Positions 35,552-44,139 of a DNA stretch of 64,000 bases are shown piece after piece. The first letter of the stretch is position 1. The number at the start of each line of letters is the position of its first letter. The stretch spans positions 1,736,001-1,800,000 of the forward strand of contig JANQAK010000003.1 in NCBI GenBank assembly GCA_024707075.1, read 5' to 3'. The notes beneath the pieces were generated by a model, which worked only from the letters and a program-made list of their open reading frames with translations, was not told the DNA's origin and searched no databases. A program made the position numbers and the translations under genes. The stretch comes from Afipia sp. Its GTDB lineage: Bacteria > Pseudomonadota > Alphaproteobacteria > Rhizobiales > Xanthobacteraceae.

Positions 35552-36442
35552 TCAGCCGGCCAAAACCCGGCGATCGCGGCGGAACATGGCTGCCAGATAG
35601 TCGGCCACCGCCCTCACCCGCGGCAGGCGCGCCACGTCCTTGCGCAACAGCATCCATATCTCGCGATCCGGCGGCTTTTTCGACAGCATCACCGGCACGA
35701 GCCGGGAATCGGCCGCCGCGACATGCAGCGGCAGTTGCGCCACGCCGAGACCGGCGCGTGCCGCAGCGGCTTGGGTGGCCTGGCTGTTGGTGCGGACGAT
35801 GAAGCGGGCCTGCGGGAACTCGCGGTTGAGCCATGCCGCGTCGGCAATGAAATCGTTCTCGTCGTCGAAGCCGATCATGGCCGGCGCGGCATTCTTGCCC
35901 AGCGTCTTCGCATAGCTGCGCGAGGCATAAAACGAGAAAGCGACACTCGACAGCCGACGCGCCAGAAGATCGCTGTCCTTCGGACGTCCGAAGCGCAGCG
36001 CGATATCGGCCTCCCGCCGCGACAGACTGATCACCCGCGAATCCGCGATGATTTCGAGATCGATCCCGGGATGTTGTTTGTAAAAGTCGCCGAGACGGTC
36101 GACGACGAACCGCTCCGCCATCGAGCGGGCCATGGTCAGGCGGACGAGGCCGGACAATCCCGCATCGGGTCCGGCGAGATCCGCACTCGCCTGCGCCGCG
36201 TCCTCCATGGTCCGCGCCAGCCCTTCGATGCGGCGGCCCTGCGCAGTCGGTGAATAGCCGTCGGCCTTACGGTCGAACAACGGCGCCTGCAGCGCCGCCT
36301 CGAGGCTTGCCACCCGCCGGGCCACAGTGGCATGGCTCACCTTGAGGGCACGCGCCGCCGCCGACAGGCTGCCTTGACGCGCCAGCGCCAGAAAATAACG
36401 GAGATCTTCCCAATTCGGGTCTGATCGTTTTTGAACAGCCAT
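35552..36442 (-). CDS. LysR-family transcriptional regulator
   Basis: From the ATG at 36442 the protein has 296 aa: helix-turn-helix DLRYFLALARQGSLSAAARALKVSHATVARRVASLEAAL and a periplasmic-binding-protein-like effector domain (residues 90-290). It is divergent from an isochorismatase-family hydrolase gene whose start is 76 bp away, which suggests direct control of that gene. The inducer is unknown. The frame extends 12 codons farther upstream to 36478 but overlaps the likely control region. Confidence 0.93.
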   Translation of the reverse strand: MAVQKRSDPNWEDLRYFLALARQGSLSAAARALKVSHATVARRVASLEAALQAPLFDRKADGYSPTAQGRRIEGLARTMEDAAQASADLAGPDAGLSGLVRLTMARSMAERFVVDRLGDFYKQHPGIDLEIIADSRVISLSRREADIALRFGRPKDSDLLARRLSSVAFSFYASRSYAKTLGKNAAPAMIGFDDENDFIADAAWLNREFPQARFIVRTNSQATQAAAARAGLGVAQLPLHVAAADSRLVPVMLSKKPPDREIWMLLRKDVARLPRVRAVADYLAAMFRRDRRVLAG

Positions 36443-36517
36443 GCCGCAAATATAGACAATTTCGGACAGCGCTGCCATCGCCTATTGTTGCCCAGTATCG
36501 CTTCACAGGAAACGACC

Positions 36518-37135
36518 ATGACCGCACAAACCCTGCTCCAGATCGCCGGCGCACCGCTGCATCCGAGCGCGCTCGACAAATCCGCCCTCGTCATCATCGA
36601 CGCCCAGGTCGAGTACACCAAGGGCAAGCTGCCGCTGGAGGGCGTCGATGCCGCCATCGTGGAGGCCGAAAAGCTGCTCAAGCTGGCCCGCAGCTCCGGC
36701 GTGCCGGTGTTCCATATCGTCCAGCACGCGCCCTCGGGCCGTCCGCTATTCGCCGAGGACAGCCCCACCGCCGCGATCGTGCCGCTGCTGACGCCAGCGA
36801 CGGGCGAAGTGGTGGTGCGCAAGACCCTGCCGAATTCCTTCGCGGGCACCGATCTCGATGCGCTGGTCAAAAGCACCGGCCGCACCGAACTGATCCTCGC
36901 GGGCTTCATGACCCATATGTGCGTCAGCGCCACCGCGCGCGCCGCGCTCGACCTGAAATACCGCACCACCGTGGTCGCCAAAGCCACCGCCTCGCGCGAT
37001 CTGCCCGATCCGCTCGGCGGCACGATCCCGGCCAGCGTCGTGCATCGCGTGGCGTTGTCCGAACTCGCGGACCGCTTCGCCATCGTGGTGAAGGACACTG
37101 CGGCATTGACCGCGGCGGCGAAGGCAGTCGCCTGA
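36518..37135 (+). CDS. Isochorismatase-family cysteine hydrolase
   Basis: A 205-aa protein with the family catalytic triad: Asp in ALVIIDAQ, Lys in VVRKTLPNSFAGT and Cys in AGFMTHMCVSATARAAL (cis-peptide MT-H-M-C). CAGGAAAC is the RBS for the ATG at 36518. Members hydrolyse amide or ester bonds of small compounds (nicotinamide, carbamates, isochorismate), and the substrate cannot be told. It is divergent from a LysR regulator. Confidence 0.92.
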   Translation: MTAQTLLQIAGAPLHPSALDKSALVIIDAQVEYTKGKLPLEGVDAAIVEAEKLLKLARSSGVPVFHIVQHAPSGRPLFAEDSPTAAIVPLLTPATGEVVVRKTLPNSFAGTDLDALVKSTGRTELILAGFMTHMCVSATARAALDLKYRTTVVAKATASRDLPDPLGGTIPASVVHRVALSELADRFAIVVKDTAALTAAAKAVA

Positions 37136-37253
37136 TCGTGACTACGCCATGATGCGTTCGACTTTTGGCTCATCTTGCCGCGGCCGCTTCAGCGACTAGG
37201 TAGGGAGCGTCATTCCCTCCCCGCCTTTCGCCGGCGAGCTTCACGAGATTTGC

Positions 37254-38456
37254 ATGCCATCCACGCCGCACGAGGGCGCGCCGATTCCAGCGCCCAGCCC
37301 CTGGCTCGTTTTCGCCCTTGCCATTGCCTGCGGCGCGACCGTCGCGAACATCTATTACGCTCAACCGCTGATCGGCCCGATCAGCCAGTCGCTCGGCCTC
37401 GACATTTCGGCGGCGGGCCTGATCGTGACGACATTGCAGATCGGGTACGTCGCCGGTCTGTTTTTTCTCGTGCCGCTTGGCGATCTGGTCGAGAACAAGC
37501 GGCTGATCCTGATCCTGCTCGGCGGCCTGATCTTCAGCCTGATCGCCGCGACGCTGTCCACGCGGCCCGCGATTTTCATCGCATGCTCGCTGCTGCTGGG
37601 TCTCACCGCCAGTGCGACGCAGGTGATCGTGCCGATGGCGGGTCATCTGGCGCCGGAGCGCATTCGCGGCAAGACGGTCGGCAGTGTGGTGAGCGGCCTT
37701 TTATTCGGCATCCTGCTGGCGCGGCCGGTGTCAACGCTGATCGGTGGCGAGTTCGGCTGGCGCGTGATGTACAACATCTCCGCCGCCATCATGTGCGCCA
37801 CACTGGTGATGCTGGTCTTCGTGCTGCCGCGGCGAAACCCGTCGCCCGGCGTAAGTTACGCGCGGCTGATCGGCTCGCTTTGGCATCTGCTGCTGACGGA
37901 GCCGGTGTTGCAGCGCCGCGCCGCCTATCAGGCGTTTCTGTTCGGCGCCTTCACGCTGTTCTGGACCTCGCTGCCGCTGCTGCTGCAGGCACCGCCGTTC
38001 GCGCTCGGACATCTGGCGCTCTCCGCCGTGATGCTGAGCGGCATTGCCGGCGCATTCGTCGCGCCCTACATCGGGCACCTGGCCGATCGTGGCCACAGCC
38101 GCAGGATCACCGGCATCGCCATCGGCCTGGTCGCGCTGGCCTTCGTGCTGACGTGGCTCTGGGGCGCAAGCTCGGTGGCGATCTTCGTCATCGCCGGGAT
38201 CGCGCTCGATGCCGGCGTGCAAGCCAATCTCGTGATCGGCCAGCGCGCGATCTTCAGCCTGCATCCGGACATCCGCAGCCGTCTCAACGCGCTTTATCTC
38301 GCCGTATCCTTTCTCGGCGGCGCGCTCGGATCGGCATTGAGCGGCTATGCGGTCGCACACGGCGGCGTGGCGACGTTCAGCATGATCGGACTCGGATTTG
38401 CGCTGGTGACGGCAGCGCTGTTCGCGACGGAATTCCGTGCGCGCGGCAATCCCTAG
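37254..38456 (+). CDS. MFS transporter
   Basis: A 400-aa protein with twelve hydrophobic segments. The Major Facilitator loop 2-3 signature is VGLFFLVPLGDLVENKRLILI, and a second half repeat follows at LADRGHSRRITGIAIGL. The GATVANIYYAQPLI start is typical of the DHA-like family related to YgaY/sugar efflux proteins. Substrate unknown, and export of a small molecule is likely. Its stop overlaps the end of the convergent gene at 38453 by 4 nt. Confidence 0.92.
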   Translation: MPSTPHEGAPIPAPSPWLVFALAIACGATVANIYYAQPLIGPISQSLGLDISAAGLIVTTLQIGYVAGLFFLVPLGDLVENKRLILILLGGLIFSLIAATLSTRPAIFIACSLLLGLTASATQVIVPMAGHLAPERIRGKTVGSVVSGLLFGILLARPVSTLIGGEFGWRVMYNISAAIMCATLVMLVFVLPRRNPSPGVSYARLIGSLWHLLLTEPVLQRRAAYQAFLFGAFTLFWTSLPLLLQAPPFALGHLALSAVMLSGIAGAFVAPYIGHLADRGHSRRITGIAIGLVALAFVLTWLWGASSVAIFVIAGIALDAGVQANLVIGQRAIFSLHPDIRSRLNALYLAVSFLGGALGSALSGYAVAHGGVATFSMIGLGFALVTAALFATEFRARGNP

Positions 38457-38854
38457 GCCATATCCGAATCGCTGAAGCGGCCCGACACAATCCGTTTGAG
38501 GCGATCGACCGGTCGGTTGTAGATATAGATCCACGCCTCGACCTGCGGTCCAGAGGACAGGATCACGGGCTGGAGCAGCCGTAGATATGGCGTCGGCTCG
38601 GGATCGTCCGGCCCGCAGCCTTCGTACCGGTCGAGCTCCGTCAGCAACTCACGATCATGCACCGTATAGACATCGCCGAACACCCACTCGTCCGGCGCGC
38701 TGGACGCAATCACGCCGGGATAATGCGTGACGCGATAAAGCCGGCCATTGTATCGCGCGGGCCCCTCATACGTGGCGCGCTGCTTCAGTTCGCGCGCCAG
38801 GGCATGCGAGGAGCTTCGCATCAACGTGCCATATACGAACAAGCGATCCGTCAT
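38453..38854 (-). CDS. Gamma-glutamylcyclotransferase-like (AIG2) protein
   Basis: A 133-aa protein from the ATG at 38854 (MTDRLFVYGTLMRSSSHAL). The YGTLM loop and the catalytic Glu in LDRYEGCGPDD, with TPYLRLLQPV, are hallmarks of the GGCT/AIG2 fold. Its reaction in bacteria is mostly unproven (pyroglutamate release from gamma-glutamyl amines is the family reaction). It is convergent with the MFS gene. Cytoplasmic. Confidence 0.88.
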   Translation of the reverse strand: MTDRLFVYGTLMRSSSHALARELKQRATYEGPARYNGRLYRVTHYPGVIASSAPDEWVFGDVYTVHDRELLTELDRYEGCGPDDPEPTPYLRLLQPVILSSGPQVEAWIYIYNRPVDRLKRIVSGRFSDSDMA

Positions 38855-38931
38855 TATACACAAATCCGAACGATCTGATTTGCGTTGTCAATGCGTGCTC
38901 TCGCGAAAGCTAATTGCGGCTGGGGATAAGC

Positions 38932-39749
38932 CTAAGCGGCTTCGTCGACCTCGTCGCTGATGATCACGAATTTCTGCAAATCCATCCGTCCGAACGTTGT
39001 CGAAATCGCCACATCCGCAGCGTCGCGGCCGGTGCCCATCAGGATACGGCCGATGCGCGGCTTGTTGTGGCGCGCATCGAACGTGTACCACTTGCCGGAC
39101 AGATAGACCTCGTACCAGCCGGACAAATCCATCGGCGCGGGATCGGGTGGAATGCCGATGTCGCCCATGTAGCCGGTGACATAACGCGCCGGAATGTTCA
39201 TGCAGCGGCACAGCGTCAGCGCCAGATGCGCGAAGTCGCGGCAGACGCCCTGCTGCTCCTGAAACACGTCGAAGGCGGATTTGGTCGGCCGGGCGTGCTC
39301 GTAGCCGAAGCGCACATGATTGTGCACCCAGGCATTGATCGCCTGCACCCGCTCCCAGCCGGGCCGGGTATTGCCGAACTGCGCCCACGCGAAATCCGTC
39401 AGCCGATCGGTCTCGCAATAGCGGCTCGCCATCAGATAAAGCAGCACCTCGTCGGGCAGTTGCTCGACCGGCATCTGCTGCGCCTCGGGCACAATGGCGT
39501 CGGGCAGGCCAGTGTCGCGCACCAGCGCATCGAGCTTGAAGGTGATGCCGCCGGGCGGCGCGGTCAGCCGCCCGCACAGATTGCCGAAGGTGTCGTGATA
39601 ATAGCGGATGCGCACGTCCGGCTCGGTGATGATGGTTTCCTCGCCCACGATATCTTTTTTGCACGCGACGGATGAACCCGCATCATGATGACCATCGGGG
39701 TCTCCGCCACGGCGAAATAGGAGATTTCGAATCCGATCCTGATCAGCAT
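38932..39749 (-). CDS. Transglutaminase-like protein, needs a -1 frameshift
   Basis: The gene starts at ATG 39749 (MLIRIGFEISYF...MVIMMRVHPSRAKK) and continues one base back (KDIVGEETIITEPDVRIRYYHDTFGN...) to a stop at 38932. The body has the transglutaminase core with catalytic Cys (GVCRDFAHLALTLCR), His and Asp (YTFDARHNKPR). The frames meet exactly on A AAA AAG (39660-39654), the heptamer used for programmed -1 slippage in dnaX. A missing A in the same run would give the same picture. Family members of this kind are thought to be secreted or cytoplasmic proteases/cross-linkers of unknown substrate. It overlaps the upstream transglutaminase gene by 7 nt. Confidence 0.8.
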
Positions 39750-40672
39750 GCCGCCTGAACCTTTGCTTCCTCGCCAATAGAAACAACATGGATGGTGACG
39801 TCCATCCCGAGATGGGCATCGGCGGGGCCGACATAAGTGCCGTGAAGCGGAATCGCCTGATGCGGATCGCGCGCCACCGCGACGCGAATGAGATCGCGGT
39901 TGCCGACGATGCCGTTGGTCGGATCGAACTCGACCCAGCCCGCGCCCGGCAGATAGGCCCGCACCCAGGCGTGGGTGTTACCGCCGCCGACATAGCCATG
40001 GGCCTCGTCGCCGGGAATGTAGATGTAGCCGCTGACGAAACGCGCCGCGATGCCGAGCCGCCGCAACGCCTCGATCATGAACAGCGCGAAGTCGCGGCAG
40101 GTGCCGGAGCCGATGCTCAAAGTATCGAGCGGATGCTGGGTGCCGTGTTCGTGGCGCTTGCGATAGCCGAATTGCGCCCGCACTGCGTGGGTCATGCCGA
40201 CCAGCAGATCGAGCGTCTTCGTCCGGGGGCCGTCGCTCAGAAACTGGAACGCCCATGCCGCCAGCGCGCCGTCCGGATCGCTGTATTGCGGCGTCATCGA
40301 CGGTCCGAGGTCCGGCAATTCCTCCGGATCGTAGGCGAAGGGATAGTAGTAGGCGTCGTCGCCTGGTGTCAGCACCACCTCATCCAGCGGATAGTGCTCG
40401 ACGGTGATGGTGCTGTCGAACACCAGCCGGTCCGACTCCGCGTCGAAATCGGCGATGGCGACGCTGTTGCCGAACACGTCGTGAATCCACCGCAAAGAAG
40501 AGGGCTTCGGCGAAATATCGAGCAGGCTCGACAACACGCGGCAGTCATGGCCGTCACGCGGACGCAGCATGACCCGGTGCTCGCCGAAGCCCACCGGGCG
40601 ATCGTAGCGATACTCGGTCTTGTGGTGAATCGTCAGCAGGGGCATCGTGTCGTTCGGGGCGGCTGTGGTCAT
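39743..40672 (-). CDS. Transglutaminase-like protein with N-terminal beta domain
   Basis: A 309-aa protein. The N-terminal region (HHKTEYRYDRPVGFGEHRVMLRPRDG) is the bacterial transglutaminase-like N-terminal domain. The core has the triad Cys in GSGTCRDFALFMIEALRRLG, His in GGNTHAWVRAYLPGAGWVEFDPTNG, and Asp in the same block. It is the first of two such genes in tandem with overlapping ends, followed by the gene at 38932-39749. Their combined role is unknown. A divergent N-formylglutamate amidohydrolase gene starts 84 bp away. Confidence 0.92.
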   Translation of the reverse strand: MTTAAPNDTMPLLTIHHKTEYRYDRPVGFGEHRVMLRPRDGHDCRVLSSLLDISPKPSSLRWIHDVFGNSVAIADFDAESDRLVFDSTITVEHYPLDEVVLTPGDDAYYYPFAYDPEELPDLGPSMTPQYSDPDGALAAWAFQFLSDGPRTKTLDLLVGMTHAVRAQFGYRKRHEHGTQHPLDTLSIGSGTCRDFALFMIEALRRLGIAARFVSGYIYIPGDEAHGYVGGGNTHAWVRAYLPGAGWVEFDPTNGIVGNRDLIRVAVARDPHQAIPLHGTYVGPADAHLGMDVTIHVVSIGEEAKVQAAC

Positions 40673-40755
40673 GTGCTCAAATCGTACATGCTATTCGGCT
40701 GCATTTCCGGCTAATTGTTGAGCTTGAATGCCGCAGCGCTAGGCAATGAACCTAA

Positions 40756-41565
40756 ATGACCCTGCCCGAGACAAGCGACACCTTACGACTCCTGGACGGC
40801 GGGGAAGTTCCCCCGGTCCTCGAGGAAAACGCCGAAAGCCGCTCGCCGTTCTTTTTCACCTGCGATCATTATGGCCGGCTGATCCCCCGCGCGCTGGGCG
40901 ACCTCGGCGTCCCCGCCGATCAACTGGAGCGCCATATCGCCTGGGACATCGGCATCGCCGGCGTCGCCACACTGCTGGCGAAGGAGATGGACGTCCACCT
41001 GATCGCACAGCGCTATTCGCGCCTCGTGATCGACTGCAACCGGCCGTTCGACAGCCCGGGCTCGATCCCGCTCATCAGCGAGGCAACGGAGATCCCCGGC
41101 AACGGCGGACTGACGAAAGAGCAGATCGCGGCCCGGCAGCACGCGATCTTCACGCCGTATCACGCGCGCATCGCGGAAGCGCTGGACAGCCGCAAGGCGC
41201 AAGGCCTGCCGACCATTCTGGTGGCGCTGCATTCGTTCACGCCGGTCTATGCCGGCATCGCGCGGCCCTGGCATGTCGGCACGCTGTATCATCGCGACGA
41301 CCGGCTGCCGCATCTCTTGCGCGACCTGCTGCGCCACGAAGGCGACCTCGTGGTCGGCGACAACGAGCCTTACGCGGTGAGCGACGCGACCGACTACACC
41401 ATTCCGGTGCATGCCGAGAAGCGCGGCCTCATGAATACCGGCATCGAAATCCGGCAGGACCTGATTGAAGACCAGTCCGGCCAGCACCAATGGGCGGAGC
41501 GGCTGGCGCGGCTGCTCCGCGAGATCGAGGAACACCTGCACGCGAAAAAGCTGATGCCGGCTTAG
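40756..41565 (+). CDS. N-formylglutamate amidohydrolase family protein
   Basis: A 269-aa protein with blocks FFTCDHYGRLIPRALGDLG, DIGIAGVATLLAKEMDVHLIAQRYSRLVIDCNRP and VALHSFTPVYAG typical of the N-formylglutamate amidohydrolase (HutG-type) family, which hydrolyses N-formyl-L-glutamate in one histidine-degradation route. No other hut gene is nearby, so the true substrate may differ. Start ATG at 40756 without a strong RBS (CTAAATGACCC). Confidence 0.88.
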   Translation: MTLPETSDTLRLLDGGEVPPVLEENAESRSPFFFTCDHYGRLIPRALGDLGVPADQLERHIAWDIGIAGVATLLAKEMDVHLIAQRYSRLVIDCNRPFDSPGSIPLISEATEIPGNGGLTKEQIAARQHAIFTPYHARIAEALDSRKAQGLPTILVALHSFTPVYAGIARPWHVGTLYHRDDRLPHLLRDLLRHEGDLVVGDNEPYAVSDATDYTIPVHAEKRGLMNTGIEIRQDLIEDQSGQHQWAERLARLLREIEEHLHAKKLMPA

Positions 41566-41578
41566 AACAAAGCTGCTT

Positions 41579-41658
41579 CGTCATTGCGAGGAGCACAGCG
41601 ACGAAGCAATCCAGTCTTCTTTATGGCTCTGGATTGCTTCGCTTCGCTCGCAATGACG
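41579..41658. repeat. Palindromic repeat type B
   Basis: CGTCATTGCGAGGAGC and GCTCGCAATGACG are inverted copies, with GAAGCAATCCAG and CTGGATTGCTTC pairing inside them, so the unit can fold into a long hairpin. Only this copy is seen in the window. Confidence 0.8.
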
Positions 41659-41676
41659 CAGGCGAATACTGCTTGC

Positions 41677-42642
41677 CTATCCTCGCGTCGCGACGAAAGC
41701 GGCCATCGCCCAGAGCACGGCCACGATCACCCACACCACCCAGATTCCTCTTGCGCGCGGCTCCAGCACCGATTCCGACGGATTGGCGGGATTGACGTAG
41801 ACATCCACCGTCTGCCCGTCCCGATAGCGCTTCACCCAGCGCTGCACCGCGCCGTCGGATGTCGAAGACACTTCGCCGCTAATCGAGGCGACCGTGCCGG
41901 TATAGCCCGTGCCGTTGAAGCTGTACGTGTAGCTGATCTTGGCCTTGAACATGATCTGGCCGCGGCGATTGTCCTCGGGCGCGCTGCGAAACCGCTCCAG
42001 TCCCGATGTGGCAATCGTGCCCTTCACCGTCGGCCAGTGCCGCGCCTGACGCGCATGGCGCTGGATGGCAAGCGCGACCAGCGCCATCACCGCGCCGAAT
42101 GCGCCAAGCGCGACCACCATCGGCGCGTTGGCGACGCGCGTGGTCGCGATTTCCGTCAGCTTGTTGAAGCCGATGGCCGAGCCAAAGACGCCGATAACGG
42201 AGATCACCACCATCCAGACCAGGCAGCCGAACACACCTTTCGGGATGTCACGTTCGAGCACAGCCTCGCTGCGGCGGTTCGGATTGTAATAGACCGTCAC
42301 CGGCTTGCCGACGGGATAACGCGCGATGGTCTCCGCGACTTCGAAATTTCCGCGATCCTCGCCGATGCTGACGCGGTTGTTGCGATACCGCTGCCCGGCG
42401 ATGACATACTCGTAGGTGATGTTCGCGAAGTTGCGCTCCTCGAAACGGTGTCCCGCTTCGCGACCGCTGTCGATCACCTTCACGTTGCGCACTTCCGGGG
42501 CCGAGATCACGACCTCGCCCGGCACGCTCGGCCAGTCGCTTGCGGCGCGCACCTCGAAATACTTGTAGATCGCGGCGAAAACGATGAGGCCCATCGGGGC
42601 CAGCAGCATCGCATAAACAAACCAGGGAATATCGGGCAGCAT
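41677..42642 (-). CDS. DUF3592 membrane protein
   Basis: From the ATG at 42642 the protein has 321 aa with four to five hydrophobic segments and two similar extracytoplasmic beta domains, each with RAASDWPSVPGEVV- or HWPTVKGTIATSG-type starts, SYTYSFNGTGYTG/ITYEYVIAGQRYRNN, and VYYNPNRRSEAVLE/VYVNPANPSESVLEP ends. This is the DUF3592 repeat. Function is unknown, inner membrane. The longer frame from 42744 would overlap the ArsR control region and is not used. Confidence 0.88.
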   Translation of the reverse strand: MLPDIPWFVYAMLLAPMGLIVFAAIYKYFEVRAASDWPSVPGEVVISAPEVRNVKVIDSGREAGHRFEERNFANITYEYVIAGQRYRNNRVSIGEDRGNFEVAETIARYPVGKPVTVYYNPNRRSEAVLERDIPKGVFGCLVWMVVISVIGVFGSAIGFNKLTEIATTRVANAPMVVALGAFGAVMALVALAIQRHARQARHWPTVKGTIATSGLERFRSAPEDNRRGQIMFKAKISYTYSFNGTGYTGTVASISGEVSSTSDGAVQRWVKRYRDGQTVDVYVNPANPSESVLEPRARGIWVVWVIVAVLWAMAAFVATRG

Positions 42643-42733
42643 TCTGTTCTCGAAATAAAAACCATCCAACCCTGAGACGCGCCCGGCGGGCAAGTGGTTC
42701 ACCGAAGAAATATCCGCCTCCGCATATCGTCTC

Positions 42734-42763
42734 TTGACAGGCAACCATTCGGTTGCCTATTAT
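42734..42763 (+). promoter_or_regulatory. Promoter with ArsR operator of the SRPBCC operon
   Basis: TTGACA (42734-42739) and TATTAT (42758-42763) are -35 and -10 hexamers 18 bp apart. A perfect inverted repeat AGGCAACC/GGTTGCCT (42739-42746, 42751-42758) fills the spacer, which is ideal for repression. The start of transcription would fall at or next to the ATG at 42771, so this message also looks leaderless. Confidence 0.7.
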
Positions 42764-42770
42764 CCTAACC

Positions 42771-43085
42771 ATGGACGAAGTCTTCAAGGCACTGGCGGAT
42801 GCCTCGCGACGCTCGCTGCTCGACCGGCTTCATGTGCGCAACGGACAGACGTTGCTCGAACTCTGCGACGGCCTTGCCATGACGCGGCAGGCCGTGACGA
42901 AGCACCTTGCGATTCTGGAAGCGGCCAATCTCGTGACCTCGATCAGGCATGGCCGCGAGAAGCTGCACTACCTCAATCCCGTGCCGATCCACGAGATCGG
43001 CGAGCGGTGGATCAGGAAGTTCGAGCGCGGCAAGCTCGCCGCGCTCAGCGAGTTGAAACGGCAACTGGAGAAGCGTGATGAGTAA
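42771..43085 (+). CDS. ArsR-type regulator of SRPBCC genes
   Basis: A 104-aa winged-helix protein (MDEVFKALADASRRSLLDRLHVRNGQTLLELCDGLAMTRQAVTKHLAILEAANLV...) with the recognition helix TRQAVTKHLAI. It has no metal-site cysteine cluster, so it is not a metal sensor. It belongs to the ArsR subgroup that pairs with AHSA1/SRPBCC genes. It overlaps the next gene by 8 nt (start at 43078) and is likely autoregulated through the palindrome at 42739-42758. Confidence 0.92.
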   Translation: MDEVFKALADASRRSLLDRLHVRNGQTLLELCDGLAMTRQAVTKHLAILEAANLVTSIRHGREKLHYLNPVPIHEIGERWIRKFERGKLAALSELKRQLEKRDE

Positions 43086-43521
43086 GCCTGAATTCGTCTA
43101 CGTCACCTACATCAAGACCACGCCGGACAAGCTGTGGGAGGCGCTGACTTTGCCGGAGATGACGAAGCACTATTGGTTCGGCGCGCATCTGGAAAGCGAC
43201 TGGAAAGCCGGCTCGTCCTGGAAGATCGTGTTTCCGGACGGCCGCGTCGCGGATAGCGGTGAAATCCTGGAATGCGATCCACCCAGGCGCATCGTCATCA
43301 AGTGGCGCAATGAGTGGAGCCCTGAGCACCATGCTGAAGGCTATTCACGCTGCACGATGCAAATCGAGCAGGCCGACGGCGCCGTCAAGCTGACTGTCAT
43401 GCATGTCATCGACCGCGAGACCTCGAAATTCATCGAAGCCGTTTCGGGCGGATGGCCGAAGATTCTTTCCAACCTCAAGTCGCTGCTTGAGACCGGCACC
43501 ATCGCGCTGCAAGCAAAATGA
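43078..43521 (+). CDS. SRPBCC (AHSA1-type) protein 1
   Basis: A 147-aa protein: PEFVYVTYIKTTPDKLWEALTLPEMTKHYWFG, then GEILECDPPRRIVIKWRNEW and a C-terminal helix FIEAVSGGWPKILSNLKSLLETG. This is the AHSA1 Bet_v1-like helix-grip fold, which binds small hydrophobic ligands. The start codon overlaps the ArsR gene. About 35 % of residues recur in the next gene, so the pair are duplicates. Function unknown. Confidence 0.92.
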   Translation: MSKPEFVYVTYIKTTPDKLWEALTLPEMTKHYWFGAHLESDWKAGSSWKIVFPDGRVADSGEILECDPPRRIVIKWRNEWSPEHHAEGYSRCTMQIEQADGAVKLTVMHVIDRETSKFIEAVSGGWPKILSNLKSLLETGTIALQAK

Positions 43522-43536
43522 GGAAAGGAACCGGCG

Positions 43537-43989
43537 ATGCGTATACCCGAATTCGTCTACACCACCTACATCAGGACCACGCCGGACAAGCTCTGGCACG
43601 CGCTGACCGACGCGGACTTCACCCGCAAGTACTGGATGGACTGCACCCTCACTTCGGACTGGAAGGCCGGTTCGCGGATGACGATGGAGCGCGGCGGCGA
43701 GATCAAGAACGACTGCGTGATCCTGGAATCCGATCCACCCCGCAGACTATCCTATAGCTGGGTATCGATCTTCGATGAGGAGATGAAAAAGGAGAAGCCT
43801 TCGCGCGTGACTTACGTCATCGAGCCGCGCGGCGAAATGGTCAGGCTCGTGGTCACGCATGAAGGCTTTGCGGACGACAGCAAGACCCTGCCGAGCATTT
43901 CCTCCGGATGGCCAATGGTGCTGTCGAGCCTCAAGAGCATTCTCGAAACCGGAAAGCCGCTGATCATCGATCCGGCTAAAGACGCGTAA
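43537..43989 (+). CDS. SRPBCC (AHSA1-type) protein 2
   Basis: A 150-aa paralogue of the preceding gene (PEFVYTTYIRTTPDKLWHALTDADFTRKYWMDCTLTSDWKAGSRMTM... SGWPMVLSSLKSILETGKPL). AGGAAAGGAACC (43522-43533) is a good RBS, 15 bp after the upstream stop. It belongs to the same operon, so its product is probably controlled by the same ArsR regulator. Substrate or ligand unknown. Confidence 0.92.
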   Translation: MRIPEFVYTTYIRTTPDKLWHALTDADFTRKYWMDCTLTSDWKAGSRMTMERGGEIKNDCVILESDPPRRLSYSWVSIFDEEMKKEKPSRVTYVIEPRGEMVRLVVTHEGFADDSKTLPSISSGWPMVLSSLKSILETGKPLIIDPAKDA

Positions 43990-43995
43990 GGGATC

Positions 43996-44135
43996 ATGAT
44001 GGACCTCAGCAAGTTCAGGCCATCCCTCGTCTAATCGATCTACATCGCTTCGACGCCGGAGAATATCTGGGAAGCACTGACGTCGGCGGAATACAGCCGT
44101 CAGTACTTCTCGGGTTTCGGCGTCGAGGTGCAGCG
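43996..44135 (+). pseudogene. Decayed third SRPBCC gene
   Basis: From ATG 43996 (MMDLSKFRPSLV) an in-frame TAA (44032) interrupts the family sequence, which continues in frame as SIYIASTPENIWEALTSAEYSRQYFSGFG before losing similarity at 44135. The order of genes (ATG 7 bp after the second SRPBCC stop) shows a former third operon member. Only about 45 codons remain. Confidence 0.85.
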
Positions 44136-44139
44136 CGCG

